A stretch of 64,000 bases of DNA. Origin: Gautieria morchelliformis (lineage: Eukaryota > Basidiomycota > Agaricomycetes > Gomphales > Gomphaceae). A program made the position numbers and the translations under genes. How positions within the stretch are numbered: the stretch's first letter is position 1; each line of letters begins with the position of its first letter. The stretch lies in NCBI GenBank assembly GCA_015179125.1, contig WHVA01000294.1, positions 1-64,000 on the forward strand. The letters are read 5' to 3'. The notes beneath the pieces were generated by a model, which was not told the DNA's origin, did not search any database, and was given only the letters and a program-made list of their open reading frames with translations. Of this stretch, positions 53,115-64,000 are shown one piece after another.

Positions 53115-53783
53115 TAGTTGTGAAAATTATTTTCTATAGTACTGTACTTTTGATTTGAGTCATCAAACTCTGCTAATATGTTATTAGCTCGATCCTGCAA
53201 TGGCAGCTCCTACATTTACTTATTACGCTGGCAGTTCCTCGAGCGCCTTCCGATCTCAGCACCTAAGGCAGCTCTTTGCCTATACACTGACTTCTGACAC
53301 ACGTGGCTCTTCCTCTATTATAAAGCGCCTGAGTCTCCCAGCAGGTACTCAGGGAGGTGCTTCCGAGTCAGTCGAGGCCAACTCAGCTCGCCGCTAGTCT
53401 ATCAATATTCCATCCCCTTGCTCTGCAACTGGAAAATCGTGGGACTGCAGGCACCAGGCACTTGTACTATTCCCGTCTCCATGTCGGCAGTTCGTCTTAT
53501 TCATCGGCCCTTACTCTAGTGATCAGAGGAACGAAGTAACACTTGGAAATATATTCGACAGGGCCTTTCATGAATGTGGCTTTTCCTTGCGAGACTAAAC
53601 AGAGAATTAACTTGTAGTAAGTGTGTTCTTCATAAACTGAACTCCGGGCTGCTCCACGTCGCCACCCGCCGTGGCCTCAGATCCAGGTGTTTTCAAAAAT
53701 ACTTGGACACGTGTCATCATTCTGATTTTGGACGATGGCTTGCAGAAGGCTCCAGACCCTAGCCACATGCATGCATAGCTACT
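53115..53783. other. No supported gene
   Basis: A 65-codon frame at 53200 is open but has no recognisable motif. The stretch lies between the Copia 3' end and the PIF/Harbinger target site (ACT at 53781-53783). Confidence 0.45.
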
Positions 53784-53993
53784 GGGTGACTTTCCGTAGA
53801 CCTAAATTTCTAAATAGACAGTTCTAAACTGTCACTGAGGTGACAGCTGGATAGCCGCCGTAGATTTAGAACTGGTTTGCGAACCGTAAGACCAAAGCCC
53901 TAGAAATAGAACAAGACTTAAATTGGTATCGGCTGCTTCTCAGCCGAGAAGCAGCCGAGTTTCTGGGTTGCCCTTTGCCCAGCGTTGCTCGCG

Positions 53994-55376
53994 ATGGCCT
54001 GCGTCTCCTCAGGCGACCTCCTGGCTGAACTGGAAGAGGAAGAGGCACTGCGCAACAGTCTCATCTGTACGATTGTATTTATGGAACTCTTGAAGTTGTA
54101 TTGAAATTTTATGACTATAGTGCTTGCACTCGCTGGGGAACTAGACTTGCGACAAGAGCGTGCTGATCATCGCAAGCCAGTGCGTGGGACGCTTACTCGT
54201 CCTGATCTCCCTCTGCCAAACAGCGACACCCCATGGATGCACCTGCTAGCTGCTACAAATGACCGGGCTTTTATTACAACAATGGGCTTCGATGTAGAAA
54301 CCTTCTATCTGATTCTCCATTCAGGTTTTCAAGCAGCATGGGAGACCATGGCCATTGAACGTACAGATGTGGATGTACATGGTGTGCCTCGCCTTGGCAG
54401 ACGTTCCCTCAATGCTGCCGGTGGCCTGGGTCTTTGTCTATATTATATCAATTCATGCATGACAACCACAAGTTTGCAACAAATATTTGGCGTTATTCCT
54501 GCAACTGTTGACCGCTATATCAACTTCGGTCTTAACCTGTTAGAGACGACCCTGGCTAACATGCCACTAGCGCGCGTATCCTGGCCTAATGAAGTGAAGA
54601 TGAAGGTGTACAAAGGAATGATAACGGAGCGTCATGCGCTGCTCCAGGGCGCGTTTGGGAGTATAGATGGGTTGAATTTGACAGTGGAGGTGCCTGAAGA
54701 CCCGGGGCTTGAAAATGCAACGTACAACTCATGGACACATGGCCACTATTCAAGTCAGGTCTTCGTGTTTGGCCCTGATGGTATAGGCCGCACTGCCTGC
54801 GCATTTTGCTTCAGCTGACTCACTTGTTGACTAGGGACAATTTTCGAGGCAGTTTTAAATGCACCGGGAAGTTGGCATGATTCTCGGATAGCACGACCGG
54901 TGTATGAGAAACTCCTCCACAACACACCGGTTGGATATTATCTTGTTGCTGATACAGCATTTCCTCAGAGTACCCGTCAGGTAAATAATAAAATCAAAGC
55001 GCCTTTGAAGTCTAGCAACAAGCTACCCCGCTCTCTATTAGCACAAACAGAACAGCTTGCATTAGACCATCAGCTATTATCATATCAACAGTCTGCTGAA
55101 TGGGGAATGCGAGCCATTCAAGGTGGATTTGGTCGCCTCCGTGTCCCTCTCAATGTAGACCCTAACAAGAGGCTACGACTCCTTCGTGTCATCACACGTG
55201 CTTTCAATTTGCGGGTACGATGTGTTGGAATCAGCCAAATACGTGCCGTGTATTGCGACATCTGGCACGAGGCAGATGGAGACCACATATGGTCAAATTT
55301 TACTTCGATGATGTTTGGTGACTTGCGAACGAATGACCGGGTAGCACGTTTTCACACAAAGGCAGTTGAGGGATAG
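53994..55376 (+). CDS. PIF/Harbinger transposase (DDE superfamily endonuclease)
   Basis: Three exons by splice signals: 53994-54066, 54121-54780 and 54835-55376, with introns GTACGATTG...ACTATAG and GTATAGGC...TGACTAG. They total 1275 nt, 424 residues and a stop, in frame. The ATG at 53994 gives MACVSSGDLLAELEEEEALR. The catalytic triad is visible as D in GAFGSIDGLNL, D in YLVADTAFPQ and E in SAEWGMRAIQGGFGRL; the bridge GPDGTIFEAVLNAPGSWHDS is characteristic of this family. It would cut and paste the element at 3 bp targets with the SANT partner. No lesion was seen, so this gene alone may be functional. Confidence 0.88.
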
Positions 55377-55398
55377 TTATGATTACTATCAGCTTTGT

Positions 55399-55545
55399 TT
55401 AGCTAGTGAATATCACTTTGGTTCAAGAAGCGACTTAAGGTCGGTACTACAAGAAATGGGTCGGAGAGGGGGTGTAGCTAGTAAATATTACTTAGTTCAA
55501 GAAGCGACTTAAGGTCGGTACTACAAGAAATGGGTCGGAGAGAGA
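55399..55545. repeat. Two-copy tandem repeat, about 73 bp unit
   Basis: TAGCTAGTGAATATCACTTT and TAGCTAGTAAATATTACTTA each start a unit containing AAGAAGCGACTTAAGGTCGG and AAGAAATGGGTCGGAGAG. It lies in the gap between the convergent transposase and accessory genes, just past the transposase stop. Confidence 0.85.
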
Positions 55546-55564
55546 GAATCAGTCAGAAATTCGG

Positions 55565-57661
55565 TCAATTAGTTGCATGCGATGGTCCAGGCGTAGGAGG
55601 CCATTCAATGGAACCTACTTCAACTTTGTCGTTGGCCTCGTCCAGGCCCTGAAGCGGCTGTTTCTCCGGCGAATGAGATGAGCTGTACCGACGAGGTGTT
55701 CCCCCATACTGACGGGAGGAATTGTGGTGGGCCCGAGGGTGAGAGGAGGAATTGCGGTGGGTCTGAGGGTGAGAGGACAGCGGAGATGACGCCTCAAAAG
55801 GAGAGGCATCACATGGCGATCGTCGGTCATAAGGGTCGTCCCGCTGTGAGTGGGACTGACCATACCTCCTTGGGGAACATCGATCATAAGGGTCGTACCG
55901 CTGTGAATGGGACCGACTACTATGCATCCTCAGGGAATGGGCATGATGGTCTTGGTGCCGAGCATTCCTCATCATCTCATACATGCAGAGGTCACGCTCT
56001 GCATTGTCACACTGTCGCTGGGTGTCAGTGAGTTCATTGCACAGCCGGCACGTTTCAGCCTCTGCATCACGAAGCTGAGAGGTTAGAGTTTGGAGGTGGA
56101 TGGCCTCAAACTGCCGTGCTCGTCTGGATTCATCCCGTGCAGCCTGGACTGAGGGGTCAAATGCCCTGGCAATGTTCTGCAGGGTACCTCGGAGTGTGCC
56201 GCTACTCATACAACCTTTACCGTCACTTTCAGGCTCTACCTTGACATGTTTAGCCACATAGCCACATAGGTCTTCATGGTCGGGACCACCTTGGGACAGT
56301 CATCGGAGGAGATGTTGATCACCTCATCGCCCATATCATCATCGCAAACCACACCAGATGCAACACGTGTTGTAATCATATCCTCAATCGCGTGGGCACG
56401 CTCAATCTCTGGCGGACATTCAGCATTCCCAGTGGGTTTTGAGACGTGCAGCCACTGGAAGAGAGAATGTTAGTATGAAGACCCATGACCGAACTGTGCG
56501 ACTTACCCCCTTAAAGTGTTTCTCCATGGTGTCCAGTGATCGGAGTGGACGCCTATTTTCCTTCGCCCACTCCGCAAACAACTCGTACATCCGGCCCCAT
56601 TCTTTCTTGCCTGCCGGCAGGATCTCCTCGGCAAAATCCAACAGCGCCGTGATATCTTCATCGGTCCAGTTGGCTGCCCCGACCCGTCGACCCTTTTTAC
56701 GAGCTTTCAGCATCCTTTTTTTTCCTTTTCACCAGACCAGCCGTGACCTTCGTACCTGAAACACCCCCTGCTGCACCAGCCTTCTTCCCTCGGGACCTAA
56801 CACTAACATCCCCTTCCTCCACCCCCTGCCGCATACCAGGTCTACCTGCACTAGACTTACGCAGAAGAGCAGACGGCTCCGGGATCTCATTCTCCTTCTC
56901 GTTGCCAGAGTCCGTATCCAGGGGACCGGTCGGCTGTGGCCATGGCCTTGGCTTTCCCTTCGGCTGCACCGAAGATGGAGGCTGGAAAAGGGCGGTATGC
57001 TGGGAAAGAGCAGCGGCAGGTGTAGGTCGAAAGGACTGGGACCAGCTAGAAGTAGTAGTAGTATCTACCGAACGGGGATAGCACTCGAGAGGGGGGAGGC
57101 TATCATGAATCACGCCTGAGTCGAAAGCAGGTCCCAGGAAGGAAGCGGGATGCGGCTGCCCGGTACCCGCATGGCTGGCAAGATGGGTCAGAAAGGGGGA
57201 GTGGGGTTAGGCGGTACAACACCGGGTGGCCGGGTAGACATAGGAGCCATATTAGAAGATGGCTAAAATATTAGAGGAAAACAATTATTAGTGAGCGATA
57301 AAAAGGAGAGACACGGCAGACTCATGCCTGTTAATGACCAGCGATCCCCGTTTAAAGCATCACGCATGAACGTCGAACCCGTCCGCGAGTCATAGACCTC
57401 ACAAACATCGGGGTCTGAGGGGAGGGCTGCTTGCGTGGCATCAGAAATGAATGGGGTGGTAAGACATCGGAGGTGTAAAGAAAGCAAGCGTTGCTCACCA
57501 CCTGATATACTGGTAGAATTTGTGGATATTTTGACAAAGCTTGCGTGCGTTAGGCCTGTAATTTGCGGATCTAACAAAGCTCCAGCAGCAGCAAAGGCAG
57601 CAACAACATCTGTAAAGGCTATAGAGGTTGATTTATGAGTGAAACAGTACCCAGGCATCAT
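55565..57661 (-). pseudogene. Harbinger SANT/Myb-like accessory gene, frameshifted
   Basis: Read on the minus strand, the possible start is at 57661 (MMPGYCFTHKSTS), with introns near 57500 and 57270 before MAPMSTRPPGVVPP. The SANT-like domain is NWTDEDITALLDFAEEILPA then KKEWGRMYELFAEWAKENRR (about 56660-56520). An intron (GTAAGTCG...CTTCCAG) follows, then acidic sequence and a helical Arg/His/Ser-rich C-terminus (55565-56257; RDAEAETCRLCNELTDTQRQ). Three lesions break the frame: one base in a C run near 57190, one base in an A8 run near 56712, and an 8 bp tandem duplication (AGCCACAT twice, 56252-56267). Such proteins bind TIR-proximal DNA and assist nuclear import of the transposase. The trio of frameshifts suggests the gene is dead, unless homopolymer errors contribute. 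Confidence 0.7.
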
Positions 57662-57923
57662 GAGGTGACAAGCAGGACATCAGCGTAGGAGCGATGCCGG
57701 TTTGGGATGACCTGTCACTTTAGCCGCTCATTTCGGGCACAAAAAGTTTGGAACAGGGGTACGAACCCCTGCTTCAAATTTTGTTTTAAAACCAGCGCGT
57801 TGACGATCGGCGGGGCTTTAAAATGCTTCGCTGTCACCACCTGTCATCGGCTTGCACTCGGCGCGGCGGTTCCGAACCTTTAGAACATGGAATTTAGGAA
57901 TTTAGGTCTACGGAAAGTCACCC

Positions 57924-58401
57924 ACTGTAGGGCTCTTAGTGGCAGATAAGTAATGGAAGTATGGCCTCACTCTGCCAATTGTTGCACGCTATGGAATCAC
58001 TTCCATACTCTTCAATACCGAGAGCCGCCTCGTTTTCCCATAATTGACATTGCCGCACAGCCAGGGCCCCGACCACAAGGCGCTAGGCCGGCTCTTAGTG
58101 TTATCCTTAATTCACTAAGTACTCATGTGAAGGGAGCCCTTCAATTTGCAACATCGGACTCGAAGCGCAGCACTTGTATGAGGCACGTCTCATCCATGAA
58201 CATGGGTACCTCAGGGCAGCTATTTGCAATTGACGAACAGTGGACGCCGCAGTCGACAACGCGACTCCGTCGGGTTACTGCATCCCCGTAGCGGCGCTAT
58301 GGCGCCCGTCCCCGACTCCTTTAGAGGGTCACCTTCGACGCCCCGCAGGATTGCGTGCAAGATGGATTCCGCGGTGCAGCAGAGAACACCCAAAAATTTT
58401 T
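57924..58401. other. No supported gene
   Basis: A 112-codon plus frame (57953-58291) has no recognised domain and an unconvincing composition. Nothing else was seen between the transposon and the small membrane-protein frame. Confidence 0.4.
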
Positions 58402-58821
58402 TTAAATTTTTTTACCATTGTAAGGGGAGGTACAAGTTTCAATAGACCATATTTTGTACAATACAAGCAGTAGCATCATGTGCAAAACCTGCGAATTACT
58501 TGAACCCGTTGGTTCCGGAGTTGAATCCGGCGATGCACATAAGATAAGGAAAGGAGTGTGTACGTTCAGGTTGATTGTCATGCTTCCATCTCTGCGTCGG
58601 CTTCTTTCTTTACAGAACGTGTAGCGAAAGATGTACCTCAACGGAAGGCAGGCGAGGACTGAGAAGGGGTAAAGAAAGAAGGCAAGTACACCGGAAAAAA
58701 GGGGGAAATATATAAGGACATATGCGATTATAAACACGGGCTCAGGAGGCCGCGGTAAGGATAGAAACGAACATAATCCGAGAATGATGACCAACGTGCA
58801 GGGTAAACCCAAGAAGGACAT
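58402..58821 (-). CDS. Small hypothetical membrane protein
   Basis: 139 residues from the ATG at 58821. Two or three hydrophobic stretches are visible (TLVIILGLCSFLSL; FIIAYVLIYFPLFSGVLAFF; VLHMMLLLVLYKIW), with a basic loop RYTFCKERSRRR between the second and third. No family was recognised. It could be one exon of a longer gene. It lies about 500 bp downstream of the EPT1-type gene on the same strand. Confidence 0.4.
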   Translation of the reverse strand: MSFLGLPCTLVIILGLCSFLSLPRPPEPVFIIAYVLIYFPLFSGVLAFFLYPFSVLACLPLRYIFRYTFCKERSRRRDGSMTINLNVHTPFLILCASPDSTPEPTGSSNSQVLHMMLLLVLYKIWSIETCTSPYNGKKI

Positions 58822-59319
58822 GAATAAGCATATCTAACATAATCCATCATAATACGCACCAGATACTGTAAATCCTGACCAGGTTGTGTCGACAGAACCC
58901 TCCCTCCTTTCAGTCGGAGTCGGGGATCACCTTATGGCGAATACAGCCATGGTGATTTGATCAGTGATATCGCAGGCAGCTTTATAGTGATGAGTCGGGC
59001 CAGATGCCAAAGACTTTGTACTGCACGGGCGCAGGTGCGGCCAAACTATATACTGTACTTCCATGCAGCGCTCGAGTCTTTCTGTAAGCCACCACAACTA
59101 GCGAAAACCATCGTGAAGGCCCTCGATTGTTCCTGATTGGGAATCACGGTATGTTCCTTCCCCAATGCGCCAACCGGTATATATAAACCATATTGAAGCG
59201 GTGACACTGAACCCTAGCCAGTAGGATGTAATATGTCCGTCGACTGACCTCTAGACGACTCCTGATTATCCAACGACCTTTCCGAGTCCCTGCAGCACCA
59301 TGGACGGAACCAGCTCATC
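58822..59319. other. Intergenic DNA
   Basis: No gene was recognised between the phosphotransferase stop codon and the start of the small membrane-protein frame; 3' UTR of the former and promoter of the latter are the likely contents. Confidence 0.5.
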
Positions 59320-61198
59320 CTAGGCTGTTTTCTTTTTGATTGATAAGCACCCGATGTTCAAGACCACCATGAACTTCCGGCACAATGTTGAGAACCAGAC
59401 GATAAAATCCAGTAGGGCGTAAGTCAACGACAGACGCAAATACCACAACTCTGAACTTGAATGAATAGGGGTGTAGCTGAATGAACGGTAGGATAAGCAT
59501 CATAAGCTCCCTCACTTGACGCTGCACGCACATTCCGAAAAAGGGGAGATTCACGAGGAGCGCTCCACCAATCAATGGTCCGAATGCACCAAGATTGAAC
59601 TGGGGAAAGGGTGACTTGGTCAGGTGTGCAAGAATGACTCGTGGACCAAGTTTCCCAAAGGTGAATGTGATCAAAAGGGAAAATTCTATGAGGCCTCCTG
59701 ATTTAGGATGAGGCCTATTTATCAGGGTGCTGTGAGGTGACAGTATCCAAGAAATGGCGATGAGGTTGTACATGACAAAAGGGATATTCTGGGCAAGAGC
59801 TGTGCGGAACGAGAATACTCCTGCCTTGGTAACGGCTGTATAGACATTATACAGGCTAGAATTCAGTAAGCAAATGGGGATTTCGCAGCATGTTCAAAAT
59901 GTGACAGACCACACAGGAGCATGAATGATGACAACTGCAAAGACAACACTGGATGAGGGATGTCAATCGATGGGGTAGGTGCGTCTTCATAATGAGAGCC
60001 ACTCACAAACATTGAAACAAATCTATAAGCTGAAACCCCTCTGGTACCAGATAAGTGGGCGCAAAGCCATTTAGAGGCAGTTTCCACACTGCGGGGCCTT
60101 AAAGAGAGCGTCAGAGGAGAACCAAAGATTATAAACCCACTGACCAAAGAATCCAGAAATAAGTTGGACGCCGCATGCCAGCAGAATACCCTCCGTGGGT
60201 CCGTTGATATAGCCAAGATAAAGGGTGCCTGTATAATATTCTAACAACATACGGGTAGCCTGAGAATAGGCTGATAAAGAGAAAGTATATCCAATCACGG
60301 ACCTTCCCAGGTACTCTAAGAAAACATATGGTTGAGACTAAAGGTGTGTGGTATAAAGCGGGAACCTACAAGCCACATTGGCCACAAGCCAACTAACACC
60401 ATAAACACCCCCCTCGGGGAATGCCCGAGACCAAGACAGGCGACTTGGATGAGTCCACCCATGGGTGTATTCAAGCTGTCAATAGTATGGTCAAAAATAT
60501 GACCTTGAGGAATGTCAAATACTGCGAATGCCCAGACATCCCAAGCACAATACCCAACGCTGAGGATGATCCAGTTCTACGGGCTTGACGTCCATCTACG
60601 TCTACATAAAAGGGTTCTCGTTCTCGGTGTCTTCAGAGTTGGGGATACACGTACTGTCAAAGGTTTGATACAAAAATAAACCTATCGCAAAAGAATAGTA
60701 TACCCAGCTTGGTGCCGGACCCGCGAGATCGGGAACAAATGCAGTCAGGGTCGCGACACTTAGATGTACACAATTAGGTTGCTCGGTTGACTGGGACATT
60801 GTGGGAGCCATAGAACTGACTTCAGTACAATAAATCCTAGTCCGGCTAAAGTGATTAAATTTGGGGCCATTGAAATGGGAAAAAGAGTAACTGCAAAATC
60901 CCAGTCTTGCAGAAAAATAATACACGTCAGCCCATTGTCAATGTGCGAATACCAGGTCCGACTCGTACAGTGGCGCAAAACTAATGATTATGGTGGTTGT
61001 GGCTTAGACGCAGGTGTATTGTTTATTATGAACATACTGTATTTCGTGAGCGGAGACTTATCCACAGCTATTCGCGTTCGAGTTGCTGCTCAGTCTGTCA
61101 AAAACGGGAAGAACGTATTTCTCACCAGAATAACGATAAAACTTGAGATTCTGCAGTGCCGAGGGCTGTAAAAGCGAGTCGTGACTGTAACATGTCAT
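59320..61198 (-). CDS. EPT1: Ethanolamine/choline phosphotransferase (CDP-alcohol type)
   Basis: Makes phosphatidylethanolamine or phosphatidylcholine from diacylglycerol and a CDP-alcohol in the ER (final Kennedy pathway step). Splicing by eye from the ATG at 61198 gives QNLKFYRYSAVDKSPLTKY, then a 12 nt exon (60969-60980), then WDFAVTLFPISMAPNLITLA, VPDLAGPAPSWVYYSFAIGL and LYQTFDN. The family motif DG-x2-AR-x8-G-x3-D-x3-D is complete: DGRQARRTGSS, then LGHIFDHTID. Later blocks are STWEEYYTGTLYLGYINGPT, WKLPLNGFAPTYLVPEGF and LGPRVILAHLTKSPFP. The end KKKTA carries a KKxx ER-retrieval signal, with the stop TAG at 59320-59322. About a dozen short introns. The donor alcohol (ethanolamine or choline) cannot be told from sequence alone. 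Confidence 0.88.
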
Positions 61199-61405
61199 AA
61201 GTAGCGATTGTCAAGGCGTAAGGGGTCAGTTCGTAATCTGTCTGGCGCAGAAAAGGTGGAAAGAAACTTTGGACGCCTCGAGTCGGAGTTGTTTGCCGCG
61301 TGACCACGTGACGCGACGCGTATGGCACCTACACCTTAGTGGAGCACCCTCCGCATCTGAATTTCACACCGAACTTGTCTTTGGTTATAATTTCTAAACG
61401 CTACC

Positions 61406-62527
61406 ATGGGTGTGTTTGATAACTTTGTATCTTTGGATGGTCTAATACAAGGTAATGATGATCCAATTGCCGACAATACTCGTCGCTCCGTGGTCTGACA
61501 TACGACCGCTTTACAGTGTTATATCACTCTACGTCTTGCTTCGTTCTTATCTCAAATTTAGAGACTGCGGCATGGGTAGTTGAATTGGGATTGGTTGGTA
61601 ATGACAATCGCTGGTGGCGAGGGTCTTGGTCCGAGAATGATGTGCTGAAGGTGGTGGTGTGTATAAATGTTCCGGAAAGTATCGCGAATTATATGTTTAA
61701 TTCCAGGCCAATGCTAGGGCTCTAAGGTCTCTGAGGACGGACTGGAAAAATTTTCAGACAAATTGGCCAACTTCATCATCGCGGGGGAGCTGTCTATAGG
61801 TAACTGGAACGCCAACAACTCGGAAACAGGGATCAAGGTAAAATCAATCGGAAATTATGATGACTTCCAATACTGCGGCTTAGTGACTGAATTTATAACA
61901 GCTGCAAATTAATCCAAGTGACAAGGCACATGTCGCGATCCACCTGGCTGAGGTTCCCGCTGAAGAGGCAGCTCCCAGAGCAATCACTATCCTTAAAGGG
62001 GTATTGATGTTTTACTTTATACATACATTGTCCTCAATAGATCCCGTCAGATTGCTTTGCAGGCGCAATCGCGCGGATGTCGAGTCAACGGAGGGTCACA
62101 GACTTTCACCCCTAGTGTGACAGTGTCAAAGCCAAGTGGTTGATGGCGTTCCTGTTGGCTCTGTATCCATTTCTCACACAGTGCATCTTGTTCTCAGTAG
62201 GAAAATCACGACTCCCGGCGCCAAAAACAGATGATAAAGAACTTCAAATAGCACAGGTGAGGACATTACGTTTATCTGGTCTATGTACTTCTATATCAAC
62301 TTGTTGCATTAGGAACGTATTAAACGCTTAGAAACTGAAGTCAGACAAGCTGTCGTTGAGAAGCTAGATGCTTCCCCAAGTAGTGCGTCGTCTCATCTAG
62401 CATTCAGGTATACTGATGAACGAGCGAATCAGAACCGACAGCACGTAAGCCACCTCCTGGAGCTTCAAGAGCAAACCCAACGCGCCAAAAACGGAAAATA
62501 GTGCAAGCGGAATTTGAAAGCGATTGA
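61406..62527 (+). CDS. PAXX-like non-homologous end-joining factor (candidate)
   Basis: Proposed exons from ATG 61406 (MGVFDNFVSLDGLIQ) run through FVLISNLETAAWVVELGLVG, WRGSWSENDVLKVSEDGLEK, QINPSDKAHVAIHLAEVPAE and EAAPRAITILKG. A coiled-coil-like helix ERIKRLETEVRQAVVEKLDA and a basic tail ending KRKIVQAEFESD follow, with TGA at 62525-62527. The head-helix-tail order and the EAAPR block recall PAXX of the XRCC4/XLF superfamily, whose C-terminal peptide binds Ku. Several introns (for example GTAAAATC...TAACAG ending near 61910, GTATTG...CAATAG) are inferred from GT/AG sites. Sequence similarity in this superfamily is weak, so the family call is tentative. The gene is convergent with the gamma-tubulin complex gene. 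Confidence 0.5.
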
Positions 62528-63003
62528 TGGAACTGACCATCAAATCGCCTTGGTGATACTGCAGCTGGAGCTTTACAGTTGTAAGGAATGCATGACCTGA
62601 CACTTCTACTACAAACATGTATATTTTAACACAAATGACAATAATACATGCTCGTCGCCTGTCATGGCCCACAGAGCCATGGTGTGTGACGTCCAGATAC
62701 GGTCAGCACGCACATCGCTGTCTTCCCCCTTCGGCGTGCACTCGCTAGAGCCTACTGCTATAGCAACTACCGAAGTGACTAGTGAGCCCGCAGCTGGAAG
62801 GTTTTCCATGTCATACAGCGCGTTTGGTCTGTTTGTCAAATTTTCGCCTCCACCATCCTGTTGGATCGATTCTAGTCAAAAGATCCTCCATTTGGGAACG
62901 TTTTCCTGACTGAGGATTTGAGTTCCCAGCCTGAAAACGGTCCAAAACTGGCGAAACGGTTTTGTCGTGAGCTTGTTCCTTTACATGCATCGTTTGAATG
63001 GTC
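62528..63003. other. Convergent intergenic region
   Basis: Short space between the 3' ends of the PAXX-like gene and the gamma-tubulin complex gene. No further coding motif seen; expected to hold both terminators. Confidence 0.5.
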
Positions 63004-64000
63004 TTAATCTATCGCCCAGGCAGTTAATTCCTGTACTGGTGATAAGCCACGATTACTCACAAAAAAGAGCATTTGCGTTTGGAACATTTTGTATAGCTCT
63101 GAAAGCTGCTCAGCTCCGTCAGCCTCTCGAACTGCACCTCGGCGAAGGTTGGTGGCCAGGACGCCAAATCGAAGGACTAATTCTAACAACTCTCGCAAAG
63201 CATCGCCTGCGACTCGCTGAGTCGTCCTCAGAAGACATCCGCGTAGAATACGGTCAAGTAGTTCCGAATGAGAGTCCCGCAAAGCAAACACACTGGTGAG
63301 CTCGTGCTCAGAGTATTCTGCCAAACCATCTGCAATAGTGTCCCGAAGTTCCGATATCCGTTGCAAATAGGCATCGAAATTATCACCAATTACGGAGTCG
63401 AAAACATACGTCACAAACGCGGTGACGAACGCCTGGATCTGAAACCGTAGAGAAAGGAATGTCTCTTGGGCTTTAGGGGCATACGAAAAAACAGGAGTTG
63501 TTGCCCTGAACGTGCTTCGATAGATAATACGAGCTACGGTCTCGGCTGTGTGATTGATTTAGTTGTCAAGAAAAATAGTAAGATATAAGTATTATTTAGG
63601 ACGTACCTCGGAAAAGCCTCAGTAAAAACGTAAATGTCCGCTGGTATTTGGACAGAATATCGGGTGTGATGACAACATCTAGTGGATGTGGGGGCTTGTA
63701 GTCCAAGTAGAGGAAGTCAAGGGCTCTATACAGTTTCAGTTAAATGTGAATTGTCCATGTGTCTCGTCCAACTCACTCGATTGCTGCAACGAATTTTGAT
63801 CAGATCATCATGTGCCCAGATATAGAGGAACGCATACACATAGGATTAAGCCAACGCCCCATACCGTCACCAACTGGTAAATCACGCAGAGCGAACCCTA
63901 AGCGGAATTCGCCCTCCTTCCACACACTCTGGATATTGTCATCGCCACTCGTGTCTGTCCGTTCTTCTAACGAATCGACTATAACGGTACGTAGGAAGAA
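63004..64000 (-). CDS. Gamma-tubulin complex component (GCP/Spc97-Spc98 family), 3' part
   Basis: The gene enters from beyond 64000. In order on the minus strand: ALDFLYLDYKPPHPLDVVIT, PDILSKYQRTFTFLLRLFR, an intron at about 63546-63606 (GTACGTCC...CACACAG), ETVARIIYRSTFRATTPVF, FQIQAFVTAFVTYVFDSVIG, then YSEHELTSVFALRDSHSELL and LRELLELVLRFGVLATNLRR. These are the C-terminal gamma-tubulin-binding blocks of the GCP family, which nucleates microtubules at spindle pole bodies. The stop TAA is at 63004-63006, possibly after one more small intron near 63020-63050. Which paralogue it is (GCP2 to GCP6) is not decided by this fragment. Confidence 0.85.

Larger units (their letters stand above)
53784..57923. 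mobile_element. PIF/Harbinger DNA transposon, 4.1 kb
   Basis: The inverted ends begin GGGTGACTTTCCGTAGACCT on both sides and extend for about 33 bp with one mismatch. A 3 bp duplication ACT flanks it (53781-53783 and 57924-57926). It carries the two expected genes, a DDE_Tnp_4 transposase on the plus strand and a SANT/Myb-like accessory gene converging from the minus strand. The accessory gene is frameshifted. Confidence 0.9.

Noticed and set aside
57753..57772. tRNA T-arm-like hairpin (ACAGGGGTACGAACCCCTGC)
   Set aside because: No acceptor, D or anticodon arms could be placed around it; it lies in the right subterminal region of the Harbinger element.

Overview
The window looks like a repeat-rich stretch of a filamentous basidiomycete (Agaricomycete-type) nuclear genome. 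Genes carry many introns of about 45-75 bp with GT...AG borders. The host genes are two basidiomycete-style laccases, an ethanolamine/choline phosphotransferase, a gamma-tubulin complex component and a candidate PAXX-like end-joining factor. Most of the rest is mobile DNA, much of it nested. No rRNA, tRNA or CRISPR array was found.

Layout. 1-10.4 kb: gene relics (a SWIM zinc-finger fragment, a cytochrome P450 remnant), tandem repeats, a solo LTR with intact target duplication (3031-4061) and a diverged second copy in the opposite direction (9347-10368). 10.4-17.1 kb: the 3' end of an old Ty3/Gypsy element whose downstream ORF (called ORF-X here) is split by a 2.3 kb terminal-inverted-repeat (TIR) insertion full of minisatellite; its 3' LTR (15547-15778) abuts a 309 bp MITE, followed by a non-autonomous hAT element with an exact 8 bp target duplication. 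17.1-24.9 kb: two laccase genes in tandem on the minus strand, each with about 24 introns and three 11-12 nt microexons; the upstream copy carries lesions in its second exon. 25.4-30.3 kb: an intact, young Ty1/Copia element. 30.3-40.5 kb: two tandem copies of a decayed BTB/POZ-like gene, each with short palindromic inverted duplications; the second is interrupted by a TIR element, which itself holds a Ngaro-type tyrosine-recombinase retrotransposon with split direct repeats. 40.8-53.1 kb: a second Copia element with a 7.9 kb Gypsy inserted in its gag region, in the opposite orientation. 53.8-57.9 kb: a PIF/Harbinger transposon with transposase and a convergent SANT accessory gene. 58.4-64 kb: host genes (small membrane protein, EPT1/CPT1-type enzyme, PAXX-like gene, gamma-tubulin complex component).

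The most unusual signals are: ORF-X, a pol-downstream Gypsy ORF of unknown function that is open in a young element whose pol is broken and recognisable in an old relative; 11-12 nt coding microexons in three genes; the Ngaro-in-TIR-in-BTB nest; and a Copia primer-binding site matching the anticodon arm of initiator tRNA-Met. Exon models were spliced by eye from GT/AG sites and family motifs; exact boundaries need RNA evidence.
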